NCBI GenBank assembly: GCA_035235625.1
Contig: CP141146.1
Span: 986,501-1,050,500, forward strand
Source of the DNA: Saururus chinensis
Taxonomy: Eukaryota; Streptophyta; Magnoliopsida; Piperales; Saururaceae
DNA length: 64,000 nt
Direction of reading: 5' to 3'
Position 1 is the stretch's first letter. Each line of letters opens with the position of its first letter. This document shows, piece after piece, positions 34,441 through 49,100 of the stretch. The position numbers were made by a program, and so were the translations under genes. The notes beneath the pieces were generated by a model that had not been told where the DNA came from, searched no databases, and was given only the letters and a program-made list of their open reading frames with translations.

Positions 34441-36401
34441 AAATCTTCGCAACGAATCTCCAGGCTCCAGAGACACCGAATACAAGAAATTAAAAAATGC
34501 AGAAAATATATAAATCAAAATAATGAGTGAATAATCTTATTTTTATTATATATATCATACTTTATAGCAGAAATGGAAGACGAAGAGGAAGGTCCTCACT
34601 CAAAGCTTCTTCCTTTTCAGGGGTACCATCATTCCAGAGCCAAGACACTTTTTGTTTTTATTTTATTAAATCAATTTTCTTGACTTGTTCGATGTCCAAA
34701 CAACCATTATCTGGTTAGAGCTCTGTTTTTATCTTCTTCGTTTTTTCCTACCCTTTTTGGGCCTAACTTTGCTTGTCCTGGTACTATATGTCTAATGTAT
34801 CGTTGTTGTTTTATTCTGACTTCTACAACCTTATCACGATTTAATCATCTTTTATTTTGAGATTAAGACTTTTTATAGAAGTAAACTGATATTGTAATTA
34901 GGTTCTTTCCCACTTGGGCTTTTTCATGTCATAATGTCGTCTCCGTATCTTCAACTTTTAACTATTCAAAATTACTTACCGCTCCTTAGCATTTAAAAAC
35001 CCTTTTTACATAAACTTTCCATCCTAATCTCTTTCCTTGAGTTAAATGATGATTCTTAATGGAAGCCGTTAATAGTTCTTCTACATGGAAAAAGTTATTG
35101 AAATAAATAACTATTTTTGTACCCTTTGGACAGCCTGACTGAGAGTACTGGTGCCACCACCAGTAGTTAGTAAAGCCAGCTACCCATGTGTGCATGAGTA
35201 CACAGCTGCTGCATCTGAATCTTATTGAAAGTTTGCTCTTGCATTTAATGCTGGGAGCGCCAGAAGAGGCCTTCCTATTGAATGGGGTCTCTCAAGAAAT
35301 TTTTTGGTGGTGTATCAGCCCCGCTTCAAGACCATTATAATTAATAGCTGTTAATATGTGATAATGTGATCAGCAGGGCTCTGATTAGCATATAGCACAC
35401 AAACAGTGCACATCTGGGGTACATGCATATGATGCATCCCTATCATAGCACTCTTACGGAAAAGTCTGCAACCTTTTGGATCCATATATTATTGCATCTT
35501 TCACTAATTTAATGAAGAGTATTTTAGGCAAATAAAAATTAAAGTCAAGCGTTTAATAATTTGTCCAAATTTTATATTTATTTTGTTTCAGGAACGTTTA
35601 CTGTTTGACCAGGATACCCACTGTCGGTTGAAAGGACACGTTGGGTGCTCACGATCACCCTTGTCGGGGATACATCCGTCATTTAAGAAAAATATGGGGG
35701 ATTTATCTGTCACTGGGAGCCGATTGTGCATTACACGTCATCTTTCCTCGTACGAATCTAACTTTTTTTTTCTATAGTAAATTAATTATCACCAGCAAAA
35801 AAAATCAAATCTAAATTCCTAAACCCCACAGCCACGTCTCATGACCCAATCAGGTCGTTTTCTCACAGAGCCGGAGTAGCTGTCCAATAGATAAGCAGAG
35901 TTGCGGACTAGCTGTCCAGTAGATAAGCCAACGTGCTTATCTAACTAGGTCAGATAAGCGCGACGTCTTCTATGACATGTCTGTCAAAAAAACACAGTCC
36001 TAATTTCGCGCTTTGAAAGATTGAAAGAATAAAAAGCGTACGGCGACGCTGGACTGGGCGTGATCCCGCTCCCACCCACCAGCTGCGTGATTGCCAACGG
36101 TCGCCTGACGGACACGTGACCATTTGCCCTCTATTGGCACGCCTCGTTTTTAACTAGTTTTGAGGAGCGGGTGCACGAAATTGATAAAATACTGCTTCGT
36201 CCACTGCATGGATATTCGGCGAGCGGAAAGAGTTTCTAAACTCTAGAGCTGGGCGTGGCCACAACCATTTGTGGGGTTAGCTGTAGCCCAACATCGGGCA
36301 AGGATCCAGAAATTAAAAGCTGGAAACTTTGACTAGTTCAGTTCAATCTACGGGGACAGATGCGGGGATATTAATTTGTCCAAACCATTTCTTCAATTAA
36401 T

Positions 36402-36567
36402 ACTTTTTCGTCTTAAATTAATAACTTAAAATTTTATTCTAACATATTTTGTCCACTTTAAGTGATTAAGGACTTTAACAAAAAATTATAAGTTTGTATG
36501 AATTATTTTATTTAATAAAAATTATTATTTTATATATATAATTATTAAAATAAGATGGAGAAAGTAG
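36402..36567. mobile_element. MITE-like relic, AT-rich
   Basis: The ends TACTTTTTCGTCTTA (left) and TAAGATGGAGAAAGTA (right) are imperfect inverted repeats, resembling worn Stowaway termini, around an AT-rich centre of about 135 bp. It is non-coding. Decay makes the class uncertain. Confidence 0.45.
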
Positions 36568-37663
36568 CAATTAAAATTTTCCAAATCATACTTAATTATG
36601 TGATTCGCCATGTACTTAACTATTTAATCAAAACATTTTTTAACCTCTAAATACAGTGAGACGAAGTTATGATGTGCGCTTTAACTTAGTCTCATGTATG
36701 GAGCTTTATTTCGGCTTGGTTGAAGAGGGATTGAGCATAAGAAATGCATAGGAATGATTAAATTTTAAAATAGGAGGTACACATATTAGCGTACATTAAC
36801 GTAAGTAATCCAATCATTTCTTATGCTCGGAACATTGTGACTAGTGGAACATAAAAAATGTTTTTGTTAAAAAGCTATAGTCATTACTAGACTCGGTAAA
36901 AATAATTAGTTTTTTAAAATTTAATAAATATAAATTAAATTAAAAAAATAATTTATTTTATTTTAAAATTTTAAATAAAATTATTAATATGAAAAAAAAA
37001 ATATCATACTGAAAAGTATGTCTAGGCGAGCCTACAACTATTTAAGCAAAGCTTGTGATCAGATGAGCCAAAATGGAGCTGGGGCCGGCCTGACCTGAGC
37101 CAAAGGTCAAATTTGTGAAGTTTGGTACACCACTTTGGTCGCTAATTAATTTCCGTGTTTTTAGTTTATATTAATTAATTAATTGGAAGCCAAAAGGAGG
37201 ATGTCATGGAGACGAGGAGCAGAAAAGGACAAGGAGGGCATTTTCCTCCTAAAAAACTACTCGTATTTCACTAATATCGTTTCAGCAGTTTTCAAATATT
37301 TTAACTTACTTATTAGTAATATTTTAGTTGCTAGTTCTGACTACATATTCAATGCAAAACAACAAATTGTAGTTCAGAACATCGTTAGCCCAACTCACGA
37401 GATATTCGTTTTTTGCTACTTGCTTAAATGAGGAAGATAAGTTACAAATGTTTCACGAAACCCTTGTCTTTTCATTTGCAAATAATATTTTATTTAAGTG
37501 ACTAAGTACTTAAAAAATAATATCATAAGTTTATTTTTTCTTATTTTAAATGAAAATTTTATTAATTAATAAAATTATAAATTTTTTAAATAACTATTAA
37601 TATGGGACAAAAAATATATTTATTTTATTTTTTCTTTTCAACTAGCCTAACAGAATATTTACT

Positions 37664-37781
37664 ATGCAAGTAGACATTCAATGTCCAAAATGACATCTTA
37701 GATCTTATTACTCTATCCGTTTATGCAAGTAGACATTCAATATCCAAAATGACATCTTAGATCTTAATACTCTATCCGTTT
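37664..37781. repeat. Tandem duplication of 59 bp
   Basis: Two adjacent copies, 37664-37722 and 37723-37781, each start ATGCAAGTAGACATTCAAT and end CTCTATCCGTTT. Only two or three differences were seen, so the duplication is recent. Confidence 0.93.
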
Positions 37782-40700
37782 CAATACTTAATTTAAAAAA
37801 TGAAAACTAAAAGAATATATTTGTAATATAAAGTTTGTTAAAGATGATAAAAGAGAAGGGTAGCACACCAAGCATGACGCCAGGTCCCTTGAATTCCCAC
37901 CAAGTATCAAATTCAAAGACGAGAGATAATAAAACAAATTCATTTAAAAAGAGAAGTATGATAATTCAACGATAAATAAAAAATAAAAAATAAAAAAATG
38001 CAGACGGTGAGGGGAGATGAATATTCACATTTAATTTAGCAGGCTCATCACGTTGCCTATGATAATTGATTGAGGTGGACTGATGAGAAAGAGAGCGTGA
38101 TGGGATGAGATTAAGCCTTCTTTCGCGTGCTTGTCACTGTCCACATCGCTCTCTAAAAGGCACATGCCTCGTATTCATCCCTTCTATATGTAAACACTTT
38201 ATAGAACTTGTTGTGCACTGCTCTTCCAATATGAACGTAAGAATGTGGTAAGACTGGTGGCAACTTGAGACGGAGGAGTTTGTAGGTTATGTTTAGGTTT
38301 ATTTAATTTTTAACACGTAATTTAAAGTCAGTATCTGAAGTCACTCACGTTTGGACAGTAAAAATATTAAAATGTGTTTAAAAATAAGTGGACCTATGCA
38401 CCACGTTGTTTGTGCAATGCTTCTACTGGATAATTTCTTTGAAGTACTGAGTGGGTGGGTGCACCAGACGGCTTGGTGGCCATTGCCAACAACGACACAG
38501 GAGAGGAGAATGGCCAATATAGTATTATAGTAGCATTTCATGCTTCATTAACCAAACAAAGATGATTAATTCTATATATATATATTCATGTTGTGGATGC
38601 CTTACCTTCTTTATTTCTCTTATCACCTGCTTAATTTATTCACAAAAGTAGGGAATCCCCAATCTTAAAACGTGGGATTATCGAATTGTTGGTGGCCCAT
38701 CTAGATTATTAGGTGTATTAATTCATACATTGGAAGAGCATACTATACTGGCATTAGCAGCCTGATTTCCCTTGGATTAGATAGCTTGATGGTATTGATC
38801 GATGCGTTCCACATACAAAAATTGCCCCTTTTATTATGAGTTCTGCTTACACACGACCCCCTCTCGTATGGAACACAAAATGATGCAGGAGTATATTGTC
38901 ATTGCGGCTGGAAGTGTATTTGACTCAGGCATTTATTCAAAAGGTTTTAATTGACATAAGGGTAAAGTCAGTAATTATTAACAATATAAAATCCAGCACA
39001 TTGGTATATCGGGTAATTTTATGAAATATAAAAGGGCAGATTAGACTTTACAGTTCAAACAAATATATTGTTAAAGTCGTTAAACTTCTCCTTCCTTCGG
39101 ACATTTGAGCTGTAGTACAATATGAAATTAACGGCATCTTTGTAAAAGTAATTATTGTCAAAGGAACTTTCAAAAATTTGTGTATTTGTTTGTTTAAGTA
39201 TAAATAGAATTACGAATGTAATTAGAGGGGCTTTTGACTTTGACGTAATCTCAAACTTGTTCATTTTGGGTAAAACTAGAGCTATGGTTTGAGCTAGAAC
39301 TCTGAATTTAACGGGAGGTTGAATTTTCTGTTTGTTGTTGTATTTTGTTTGAATAGTATAATCTAAAAAAGTTTTACAAAATTTAGTTTCATTTGATACC
39401 CTGCATCACAAGATAACTGTATTTTTGCCTTGACTGTGATTCTTGCTACGTGCAATCTTTCCCGTCACAAACTAAAAATCTCATAGCCCGTGGCACTACT
39501 ACTTCAGCAAGCCTGATAAATTTTTAGTACATGCACATGCATAATAATTTTTTAAGTACAAATTAGAGTATTTTTTTTATAGGTAAGACTTATGCACCCT
39601 TAAACTTTGTATGCTACTTAGAATTCAATATCCTTGCATCTCTCCCATAACCGGGAGAGACCCAACTAGCCCAATTAATTTATTTTATTTTATTTATTAA
39701 TAGTTTTATTTAGTTTTTTAATTTATTTTAAAAAATAAAATTGTGCTATTAATGTGGATAGAGGGAGTATATGACATGCGACAAATTTTTTGGCGTCATA
39801 CTAAGATTAAAAATTGTTAAATATATTATTAAATTTTTTATAATTTTTATATACTCTTTTCATCCCATATTAATAAAAAATAAAAATAAACAGTATAAAT
39901 GTAATAAAAATTATTTGACACTGTTTAAATCAAATAATTTAGAGTCATGCTTTGCTATGCTAGGAAAGAGCCATGTACACTTCATGTATATTATTTGCAA
40001 ATTCTTAATTTTCACGGCATCATAATACCTGAGGCGTTAGTGATGACAAACATGCAACTATGCCTAAATAATAAGGTATCCAGCCAGTTAGGTAGTTGGA
40101 TGACAATAATAGATACTTGTATTTTCTTCTATTTGTTAATACTAACAATATTTTTCAATCCAAATATTATAATATTTTATTTGTCTTATATTAATTTCCT
40201 AAATAAGAAAAATAAAATAATTTTAAAAACCAAAATAATTAATTTTAGTCAATTTATATTTCTAATTTAGATAACTAAATATGGGACGAATTCTAATCCA
40301 TTCCTGAAAGTGTGGTTTCAGAATTAGTTTTTTTTCTTCTAATCTTTAAAATTAATTAGTTGTAGCCCACGCAATCAGGTGTAATAGGCCATCAACCACA
40401 TCAAATCAATTGTCAAACAAAAATGGTGACGCCCTTCCTTTTTTCACATAAAAAGTAAAAAGTAAGGGATGCCCTTTCCTTTTTTGTTCCTAACGGAGAC
40501 AGATAAAGAGAAACAACAAATAAAGAGGAACATCATAGAAGCCTAATGAGATAAAGAAAATTGGCAACTGACCCTTTCCTTGATTGTATCAGGAGCTAGC
40601 GGCATAGCAGCAGCCAGCAAGTCAAGTACCCACACGTCTATATGTGCCAAAGCTCTATACTGGGCCAGGGTGCACATGTCCCACCTTCAGCTTTGGAGCG

Positions 40701-42061
40701 AACAACTCTCCAAATGTAAAGTAACTCCAAATCTATAAAAGGATGTTCTTTCTTTTTCTTCTCTTTTTCAGCAGTGGGAATCCACTAAAGAAGACATGCT
40801 TTAAATTTTTCAGGTTGCAGTCATTATCGTCCTAATTATTTGAAATTCTAGCAAACGTGAAAACACATCCATCACATCGCCTAACATAGTTCAATTTGTT
40901 CTTCTTTGGCGTATATATCAGGAAAGGAATTTTAAAACAATTTTTTTAGTTGCATCAATATGTTCCACACCTATAATTCAGGTGATAGATGGGTTTTTAT
41001 AGCTTCTCCCTTAAATTATATGCTCCGTTGGATTTTGACAACAAAATGTAATATGTTCCAGCACATATTTCAAAATATGCATGGTGCATGTTAACTATTT
41101 CTAGTTTTTCTTCTAACAAATTTAAAGTATAATTGTCAAATGATTGATATATATATATATTCAAACCAATGACATTTTCAAAAAGAAGATTGTTACATGT
41201 GCTTGAGGTCTGGTTCACACCCAACCCTCTCCTAGACACGTGAAGATGGGGGCACAAAAATGTTTTCTTGGCAATGCACATATGCCTAGAGGGCCAAGAG
41301 CCGAGAGGTACATGAAAATTCTCTTTACAATTCTCTTTCAAGGTGTGTAATATGGCACTTTATGTCGTTGAGAAAGCAGCTTTTTAGCATCCTCCCGACC
41401 ATTTAAAGTGAAAATTTTAGGTGTGTGTCGCACACTATGTTGACTGTGTATTTCAACACTTACCATACATGTGACGCACACTCAAAGAATTCCCCAATTT
41501 AAGTGTACTGTATAGGACCTCCTAAATTCAAATCGAGCCTATGACATAATGACACTTCTAGAAGAGGGAATAGGTAGGCCACATGACCCCTTTGACTTGC
41601 TCTTTAGGTGGGACCAAGTGGCCTACCCTAAGAAATGTGGCCCCTTTGAGTTATTTTCTTGGCTTCGTCCCTAAGGGAGGGGGAGGGGGAGGGGCTATCT
41701 TTAATGTGTATAAAAAAAGAAGGTTGTACTACTATATTTTGGGAATAGTTTTTCATGTTATTCCCTGATAATAAGCTACACATGTGAGATAGTGTACACA
41801 CAAATGTACTTTTATATTAGTATCAATGTGCGCTAGCATATGCGTTGTCGATCTTAAATATTAATGGTTCCCATACGTAGCTTATGTCAAGCTAATTTGT
41901 CAAATGGGAGCATGAAGGCAAATTATACATAATTGTTTTGAGTTATCATGTAAATACACACATAACTCTCATGGAAAACCTTGCATAGCCCTACAATTTA
42001 TGCTCCTCAAGTGATGACCTTGATGTCTTATTTTTTCTTACTTAACTTTAACAAATTATCA

Positions 42062-42141
42062 CTCTTTCTGTCCCATATCAATGACAAATTAATTCATTTT
42101 GAGAAAACTAAATGAAACTATTAATGTGAGATTGAGGGAGT
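42062..42141. mobile_element. Short Stowaway-like MITE
   Basis: About 80 bp with ends CTCTTTCTGTCCCATAT and ATTGAGGGAG before TAC. It shares ATTAATGTG and the GAGGGAGTA end with the element in the TPR intron. It is non-coding. Confidence 0.55.
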
Positions 42142-43144
42142 ACTATACTAACTAAACCTAACCCATCAAATGTTTAATCTGTTCAACAAAATTCAGTGCC
42201 TGCTTGTTGTATAATGGAAATTGAAATACTCCATCTCTACCTAATCTGTAATTTTTCAATCTTCCATTTCCAACCAGTGGCACTTTCCGCGTGCAAACTT
42301 GGAACTTCATATAAAATTAAAAATTACCTCTGCGCCTTTTAAGACAAAAGTTCACCTGCCAACTAATATTTGGATGCATCGTAGCTGCTATTACTTGCAC
42401 CTAACTGAAGAGATGTTTATCTGCCTAAATATTCCAATCTGCCAGAGGACATTTTAGCTTACTCATTTGCTGTCTGTATTTGGACTTCTACACATTGATA
42501 TGTTAGTCTATATGCAACGTTTGGATTGCAGAACTTCTTTACTGGTTTAGAGTGCTGGAATAACAGAAAGACCCTCTTCAATTAGTCCTAGGAGGGATAG
42601 TTTCAGTCACCTGTTTGCTGTCAAAATTTCAACCTCCCAGCGGCAAACTTGCAGTCTGTATTTATAAACGGTCACATAAAATGCCTTCCACGGGTCAATA
42701 TATTTTTTGGCTCGGAAGCACAATATAATATCGAACATTTTTGCTATTGGGTATTTCTGTCAAGAGCATGGAGTTGTCCTAGTAGACGCTACAATAATAT
42801 TAAAGACAATGATTATGCACTCTTAACAAACAAATTGAATACAGTTACGCAAGCAGCTATACCAGAAATAATACAATAACTCGGTAATGAGAAATCAGAC
42901 ATGAAGAGATGGAATATGGCATACACCCACCACCACCACCCAATCTCACAAACCATGATGATCGAATTTTAGCAACGTCAAACCCAAGCCACAAGAAAGC
43001 AAAAGAAAAAATCCTTGAAAAATGTGACACTTTTAGACAACAAGAATGCAAATCACCTTTGTTAAGAAAAAAAAATTATATACAGGGTTGAAAAGCTTTA
43101 ACATTTCATTCCTATCTTAAAAAATAATTGACCCTATCTCTATG

Positions 43145-46100
43145 CTATCTTCTAACTTCCACTATATCACCATCTTTCAGTACAGTATTTGGTATTGCTA
43201 GCTGACCATTCACTAGAACCAACTTTCCTTCCAATCCAATCCTTCTTGCAGCATCAGCTGCCGTGCTACCAGATCTCATCCTCATAATATTACCATCCGG
43301 CCACCTTATGATCACAACCTCACCAAGAACTACAGGTTTGGCTCCATAATATGAGGATCTCCCCAATATTGCTTTCCCCGAGAAGGCTTCTTGATGCACT
43401 TGTTCTTCCCACTGAAGCATTGTCCTCAGCAGATTGACCTGTTGTGATAACACATTGAAGAAATTGTTTTTTATATAACAGTTTGCCCACATAAGTTTTC
43501 AAAACAGCACCAGCAAGAAAGTGAAAAGTACCAACCTTGTTATTGATGTCACCCTCACAGGAGGCAGTGCGGGGAGGGATGGGGTCGAAATCAGATGAAA
43601 TAGGAGTAACTTCTTCTCCCTCAAAAACTGCAGATACAACCTTCCAATATTGAACTTTTTCTTGCTCTGTCAGGTTTATTATTTGTATAAAGGTAGGCAA
43701 CAATCGTTCAAACTGGTCTTCCTGCAGTGCAGAAACGCAATTTAAGTTTAGCTCATTGAATAACTTCAGTATCTAAAATAATTGTAACCACCAAAGTTGT
43801 CATCACTGTCTTAGAAATTTTAAACAAATTTATGGAAGTTACCACGCTCATAAATATTACCATTCTCGTCAATTAACTGCTTCATTCCCAAAACATGATC
43901 ACAATTATCATCACCGTGCACCTATGCCCACTGTGTAATTGTCCTCTCTGCCATTCTGCTTTCTTTCAATTTATTTCCAAAGTGCATCTTCAAATCTTTG
44001 CTCAACAAATCTATATCCCTAGTTCCTATCCTCCAGAGGGGGACCCTTAACGGGTTACTGGTCATATTGCACAGATGCCAAAAATGGTTACTTACGCATG
44101 TGTATACCACCTCAAATGATCTCTCTCATTATTAACATTGACGCTACTCTTAACTGATCTATATGTCATCAATGGTTAATTATGCAAGTGTATACCATCT
44201 CAAATAGCATCACATATAATTACTACTGGGGCTGCTTGTCAGTGGGCTATAAAAGTTGAAATGGAAAACAAACTAAGCAAACCAAATTCTTCAACTGTAT
44301 TTACACACCTTGTGATACATCCCATCTCGACATAGCTTGTACTTCTCCAAGTAAGTACACCAATCACCATGCCCTGGTTCAAACCACCACTGATCAGAAA
44401 CCTGAAAAGCAAAATCAAAAGAGAAAATTTCGGATTATGGGCAAGGTATCAACAGAGAAACACGAAAATGAAACAAAGAGAATGAAAAAGAAAAAGGAGA
44501 AAATAGTACATGCAGTCAAAATGAGTATGTAGCCAACTCTCTATTATCGTTGAGTCGAGCACAAACCAGAAGATAAAGACTTAATAAAAAAAATAACCAT
44601 TACATATGCTCCAACTTAGGCTAGAAGCCAAGAAGTACTAGGAAATCCTCAATTATGATGCATCAGAAAAATAGACTAAATATTTTAGTCTTACACTAAT
44701 GGAGATACTCAGAAGTCAACTCTCACATCACAAACTTTGACAAAAACAATTAGTCCAATGTTAATAATTGTGCATGACAATTACTTATTTTCCATGAAAA
44801 ACTACCTCGTACGGTACTCCAAGCATGTAAAATGATTCCCTTATGATCTTTGAATGTAAGATGATGATAAAATAAACTTCTTGAAGCTTGAACGTCATAT
44901 CATTAGAAGCAGACCCAGAATCTTGAGAAAAAAATCATTCATAGACCGCAAAAGATAAGCCTATCATAGCTGCATACTTTTTCTGCAGGTACTTTTCATG
45001 ATTTGTGCTTAATCGCTTTATCAGAACTAATAACCTCATTGGACATTGAAGGAGATACTATCTCAACCATACTCTAAATATATAACTTTCTCCAGACTTT
45101 CAGAGGCATAGGAAATGAAACTATTCGAGCCCTATCTTATTGCTGTGACACTTTCCAACTACGACCCTAGAAAAGTATTGAAGTTTCAATAGGCTTGCAA
45201 GCAAAGCCAAGAGTTGAAATGCAACAAAACCTTCTTGTAGAGCCTTGCATAAGCTTCCCAGCGCTTTATCTGGGAAGATGACCTTCTGTCTGCTACAGCT
45301 TCTGAAGCTCCAAGCCCAAAGCTCACAGCCACAAGGAGTTCACTACCACCTTTGTCTACTCTGGAAATACTAATATGATTAGTCAGATCATCAACATATA
45401 TTAACCTTGGGATAAAATTATGCTTTGTACCTGACAATGACAGCTGCAAGTAAGTGACTTCCATCGACTCTAAGAACTGGATGCCCTACTTTTAATGAAT
45501 TATACTTCCGGAATGCATCACTCTGAAACGAATTTTCTTCTTCCATCCCTTTGGAGTGCATGGCATTGCTCATGTAGACAACCTTATTCTCCGTTTCTTT
45601 GTAAATCCAATGTGCAGCAAGTCCATATTCTGCATGTGCATGCATTTGCTGCACAAAGAAGCCAAATCACAGGAGTGGATAACAGAGAAGAGAACAATAA
45701 ACCTGACACACAAATACATGCTTCAAGTCAAGAACCAGTTATATACCTGGGTCCTTATCTGAACCTCTAAAGGTGAGCCATCAGGACCTTGCACGGCAGT
45801 ATGAAGAGACTGTGTAAGAAGCATGCAGAGAAAAACCACATAGAAAACATTTAAGTATAAATAGAAGAGGTCAAGGAGTTCAAATGTTTAGCTGAAATGG
45901 GTTATAAAGTTGTGCAGTAATCACCTGATATCCACTAGGCTTAGGATTGACAATATAATCGTCGAACTCACCATCAATTGGGCTCCAAAGCCTGCAAAAG
46001 GAAGGAAGTCATATGATGGCTTTCCAGATTATCAATAGATTACTGATTTCTCAATGTGACCGGACAATATATATAGGCTATGGCTATCAAAACAGAGTCC

Positions 46101-49100
46101 TAATGCTTGAATTTCCTCATCTATAACCTATGATGCAAACCATAAAGCTGCTAACATCATTAGAATCACAAAGATGCAATGCAGAAAGTAGCAATCACAG
46201 ATCACCTGTGTATGATGTCAAGAAGACTGTAGCAACATTTAACTGCATCTCCATGTAGGGCGCCATTCTTATCTCCAACAATTACCCTCAGTGCACGGGC
46301 ATCATAAACTCGTCTGATGTCAATTTCTTTTCTTTTCATCTTATATACAGGAACAGATATGAATAATTAGAAAATAAGTTAATATGACTACTACAGCATT
46401 CAGGATGCAAAGAGAGATCAGCTAAGGGTTAAAAATCACAAGAGAAATGATAAAAAGGAAAGACCGCTATCTTGAAGTAGCAGAATTTGGAATTACCTTG
46501 CAGTAGATACTATACAAGCTCTTTAGGCGACTAGATAGTGTTACTTCCATGCCTGGAATATATCTGCAAATGGAAAACGAGAATATATTGTATCAGAACA
46601 AAATGGTAGCAGGTATTGCACAAGCACGCTATAATTGAGGATGCAAAATGCAAAATTCTTTTCAAATTTAACTAGATAAAAATAGTAGAGTATAGAACCT
46701 ACGATGTAGAGATATATAACTCTCTTTCAAGGGCTTCCTCACATGCCACCAGAGATGCTAAAGCAATTCTAGAATCACCATAAAAAATAGATTTGGGGTT
46801 GTGAAGCTTTGAACATTTCCCAACATTGTTGAGGAAAATGGCACGCTTCCTTCGATCTAGCAACAAATCAAATGGGATAACAGCTTGTAGAAGATCCTGG
46901 AAGTAGAATATTGAAAACAGATGATATTGCAGATTCACTAAGAATAAACTGATTAAAGTAACATGCAGGTATGACAATGCACCAACTAAATGGTTTTTAA
47001 GAACTTCAGTCCTGAATTTGGCGAATGGAAAACGATAATACAACTAAATTGAACAGTATATGATAATCTTTTCCCTAATTTCCCGTCCCTAGTTATTCAT
47101 GTTGTTTGTTCTTTCATATACTTGTATAAGTTTACGTGTGTGCCCTTCATCCTACCCATTGTTAGAAATCAAAGGAACAGAAAGCAACAATAATTGCACA
47201 CAATGCTATGCATTTAAATTCCTTCAGTCAAAAAAGTTAAACTTATGATGGCCACTTAACCTTCACTCAGACGACAGCAGAGTCATTGATTACCTCACCT
47301 TCATAGGAACTAAGTCCTCTTCAGTCATCATATATCTTTGACAGTCTGCATCATGCACAACTACAGGTAAGCAAGCCTTTGGAGAAACTCTTCTCAAATT
47401 TCTTGTCTTGTTGCCAGGATTCCACATGGAAGACAGCTCAGATCTCATTTGGAGAAAAATATGAGGCTGTACATCATCACAATCAGCCATTAGATCCTAC
47501 AAAGGCTCAGTATTCAAAAAAAATAATCAGAAGCCAAGAACTAATACTTAATATGCAAATGTTTCTTTTTCCATTTTAATCATAATGGAGAAGGTATATA
47601 TACCTAACTAATGAATTAATTAACAAATTTGGCCTTTTAAACTTAAGTACGCAGAAAACCTGGAGAACAGCAAAACACAAATCTTCCATTTCAGCTTTGA
47701 GCGCCCAGACCCCCAATCTGGAAGCAAGTGAGCACCATACAGACAATGTCTCCTGAGCAACAGCTTGAGCCTTGGATGATGGTAAAGCATAGCTAGAGAG
47801 AGAGAGAGAGAATAGATTAGTTGTAGCAGCAAGTACGTTTTCATCATATAATGCTACTTCAGTCAACAGCAATTATATTCTTAATAAATATAAAAAAATT
47901 TAGTGGAGAAATAGTGAAAATAATTTTTTGTTTTTGCAAACAAAGAAATTCAGACACTTAAACCACTAAAAGCAATTTAATAAGAGAAGAAAGCACGGTG
48001 TACATAGTTCTCATATTATGGAGACGATCAGCAAGCTTGATCAGGACGACACGAGGGTCATCAACCATGCCCAGAAGCATCACTCTTAAGTTACTCGCCT
48101 ACATGATAGCATACAAATATATATGAGATACAATAAGCAGCACAAATTACAGGACCTATACAAGTGACTTTCCACCACAAATATAGCGCTAACAAATGCC
48201 AAGATATGCACGTATAAGTGTGTATATATTTTGATGTAGCTACGTATATGTATGCATGTACATGCATGACAAGCTATCTAGTGGATTGAACTTCTCCAAT
48301 CAAACTATGCCGCAGATCCATGTATGCAGATCCATGTATACGAGTAGAAAAAGGTAGCACAACATGATGATTTTGTAATCCTTCACTAAACTGTGCATGA
48401 TATCAGCATAGAAAATGTATCCATGTTTAAGTTAAACTGCTAAACATTTACAGTTAAACTTCTCTGTCCTTCTGTTTTTAGAATGAAGGACAAAACTGAA
48501 AGATGTAGTTCCATAATTCTATAGAGGAGTCAAAATATAACTCGTTTTAGGGCTTGCACAAGCCAACTAGAAGTATTATATGAAGGCAGCATTTTGTACA
48601 GAGAAGGTTAAACCATTCATGCAATATGCAATATCTTTAATACGAAACATGAAAAAGAAACTGTGCAAGATTCTATGTAACACTAGTTGGCCGATAGAAT
48701 ATGCATCCTTGGCCTTGTCAAACTGAGACCAAAAAAAGCTCACACTAGGGTTATGGGGTGTAACGGAAACAGAAAGAGTAACAAGTATTGATCACAACAT
48801 CTTTATCAAAGAAAAGGTGTAAAAGCAATTACTGGTAATCTATCTTTCAGTGATACCCAAAAAATAAAAAAAATCTTTATTCCATGATAAGTGTCTAAAG
48901 AACTAACTCATTTCACTTTAAGAAGCATACCTCTTCAGGATGAAGATTACTTTCATTCATGTTTGACCTTCTATGTCTCCTTAGTAGCTGAAAAAATGTC
49001 TCAAACTGTTGAGAAGAAGATAACAGCCAAAATAGAACTAATAGCCCTCCCCCCCTAGGAGGGGCCTGCAGTAATGAAGTATAAATACACAACAAGAACA

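Larger units (their letters stand above)
34441..43144. other. 8.7-kb gene-free interval
   Basis: No gene was recognised on either strand. The sequence is AT-rich, with several MITE-like relics (36402-36567, 42062-42141), a 59-bp tandem duplication at 37664-37781, a cluster of four GATAAG motifs at 35890-35958, and scattered low-complexity AT tracts. The part near 34.5-36 kb lies upstream of the TPR gene and could include its distal promoter. The part before 43145 is downstream of the RSH gene. Confidence 0.6.
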
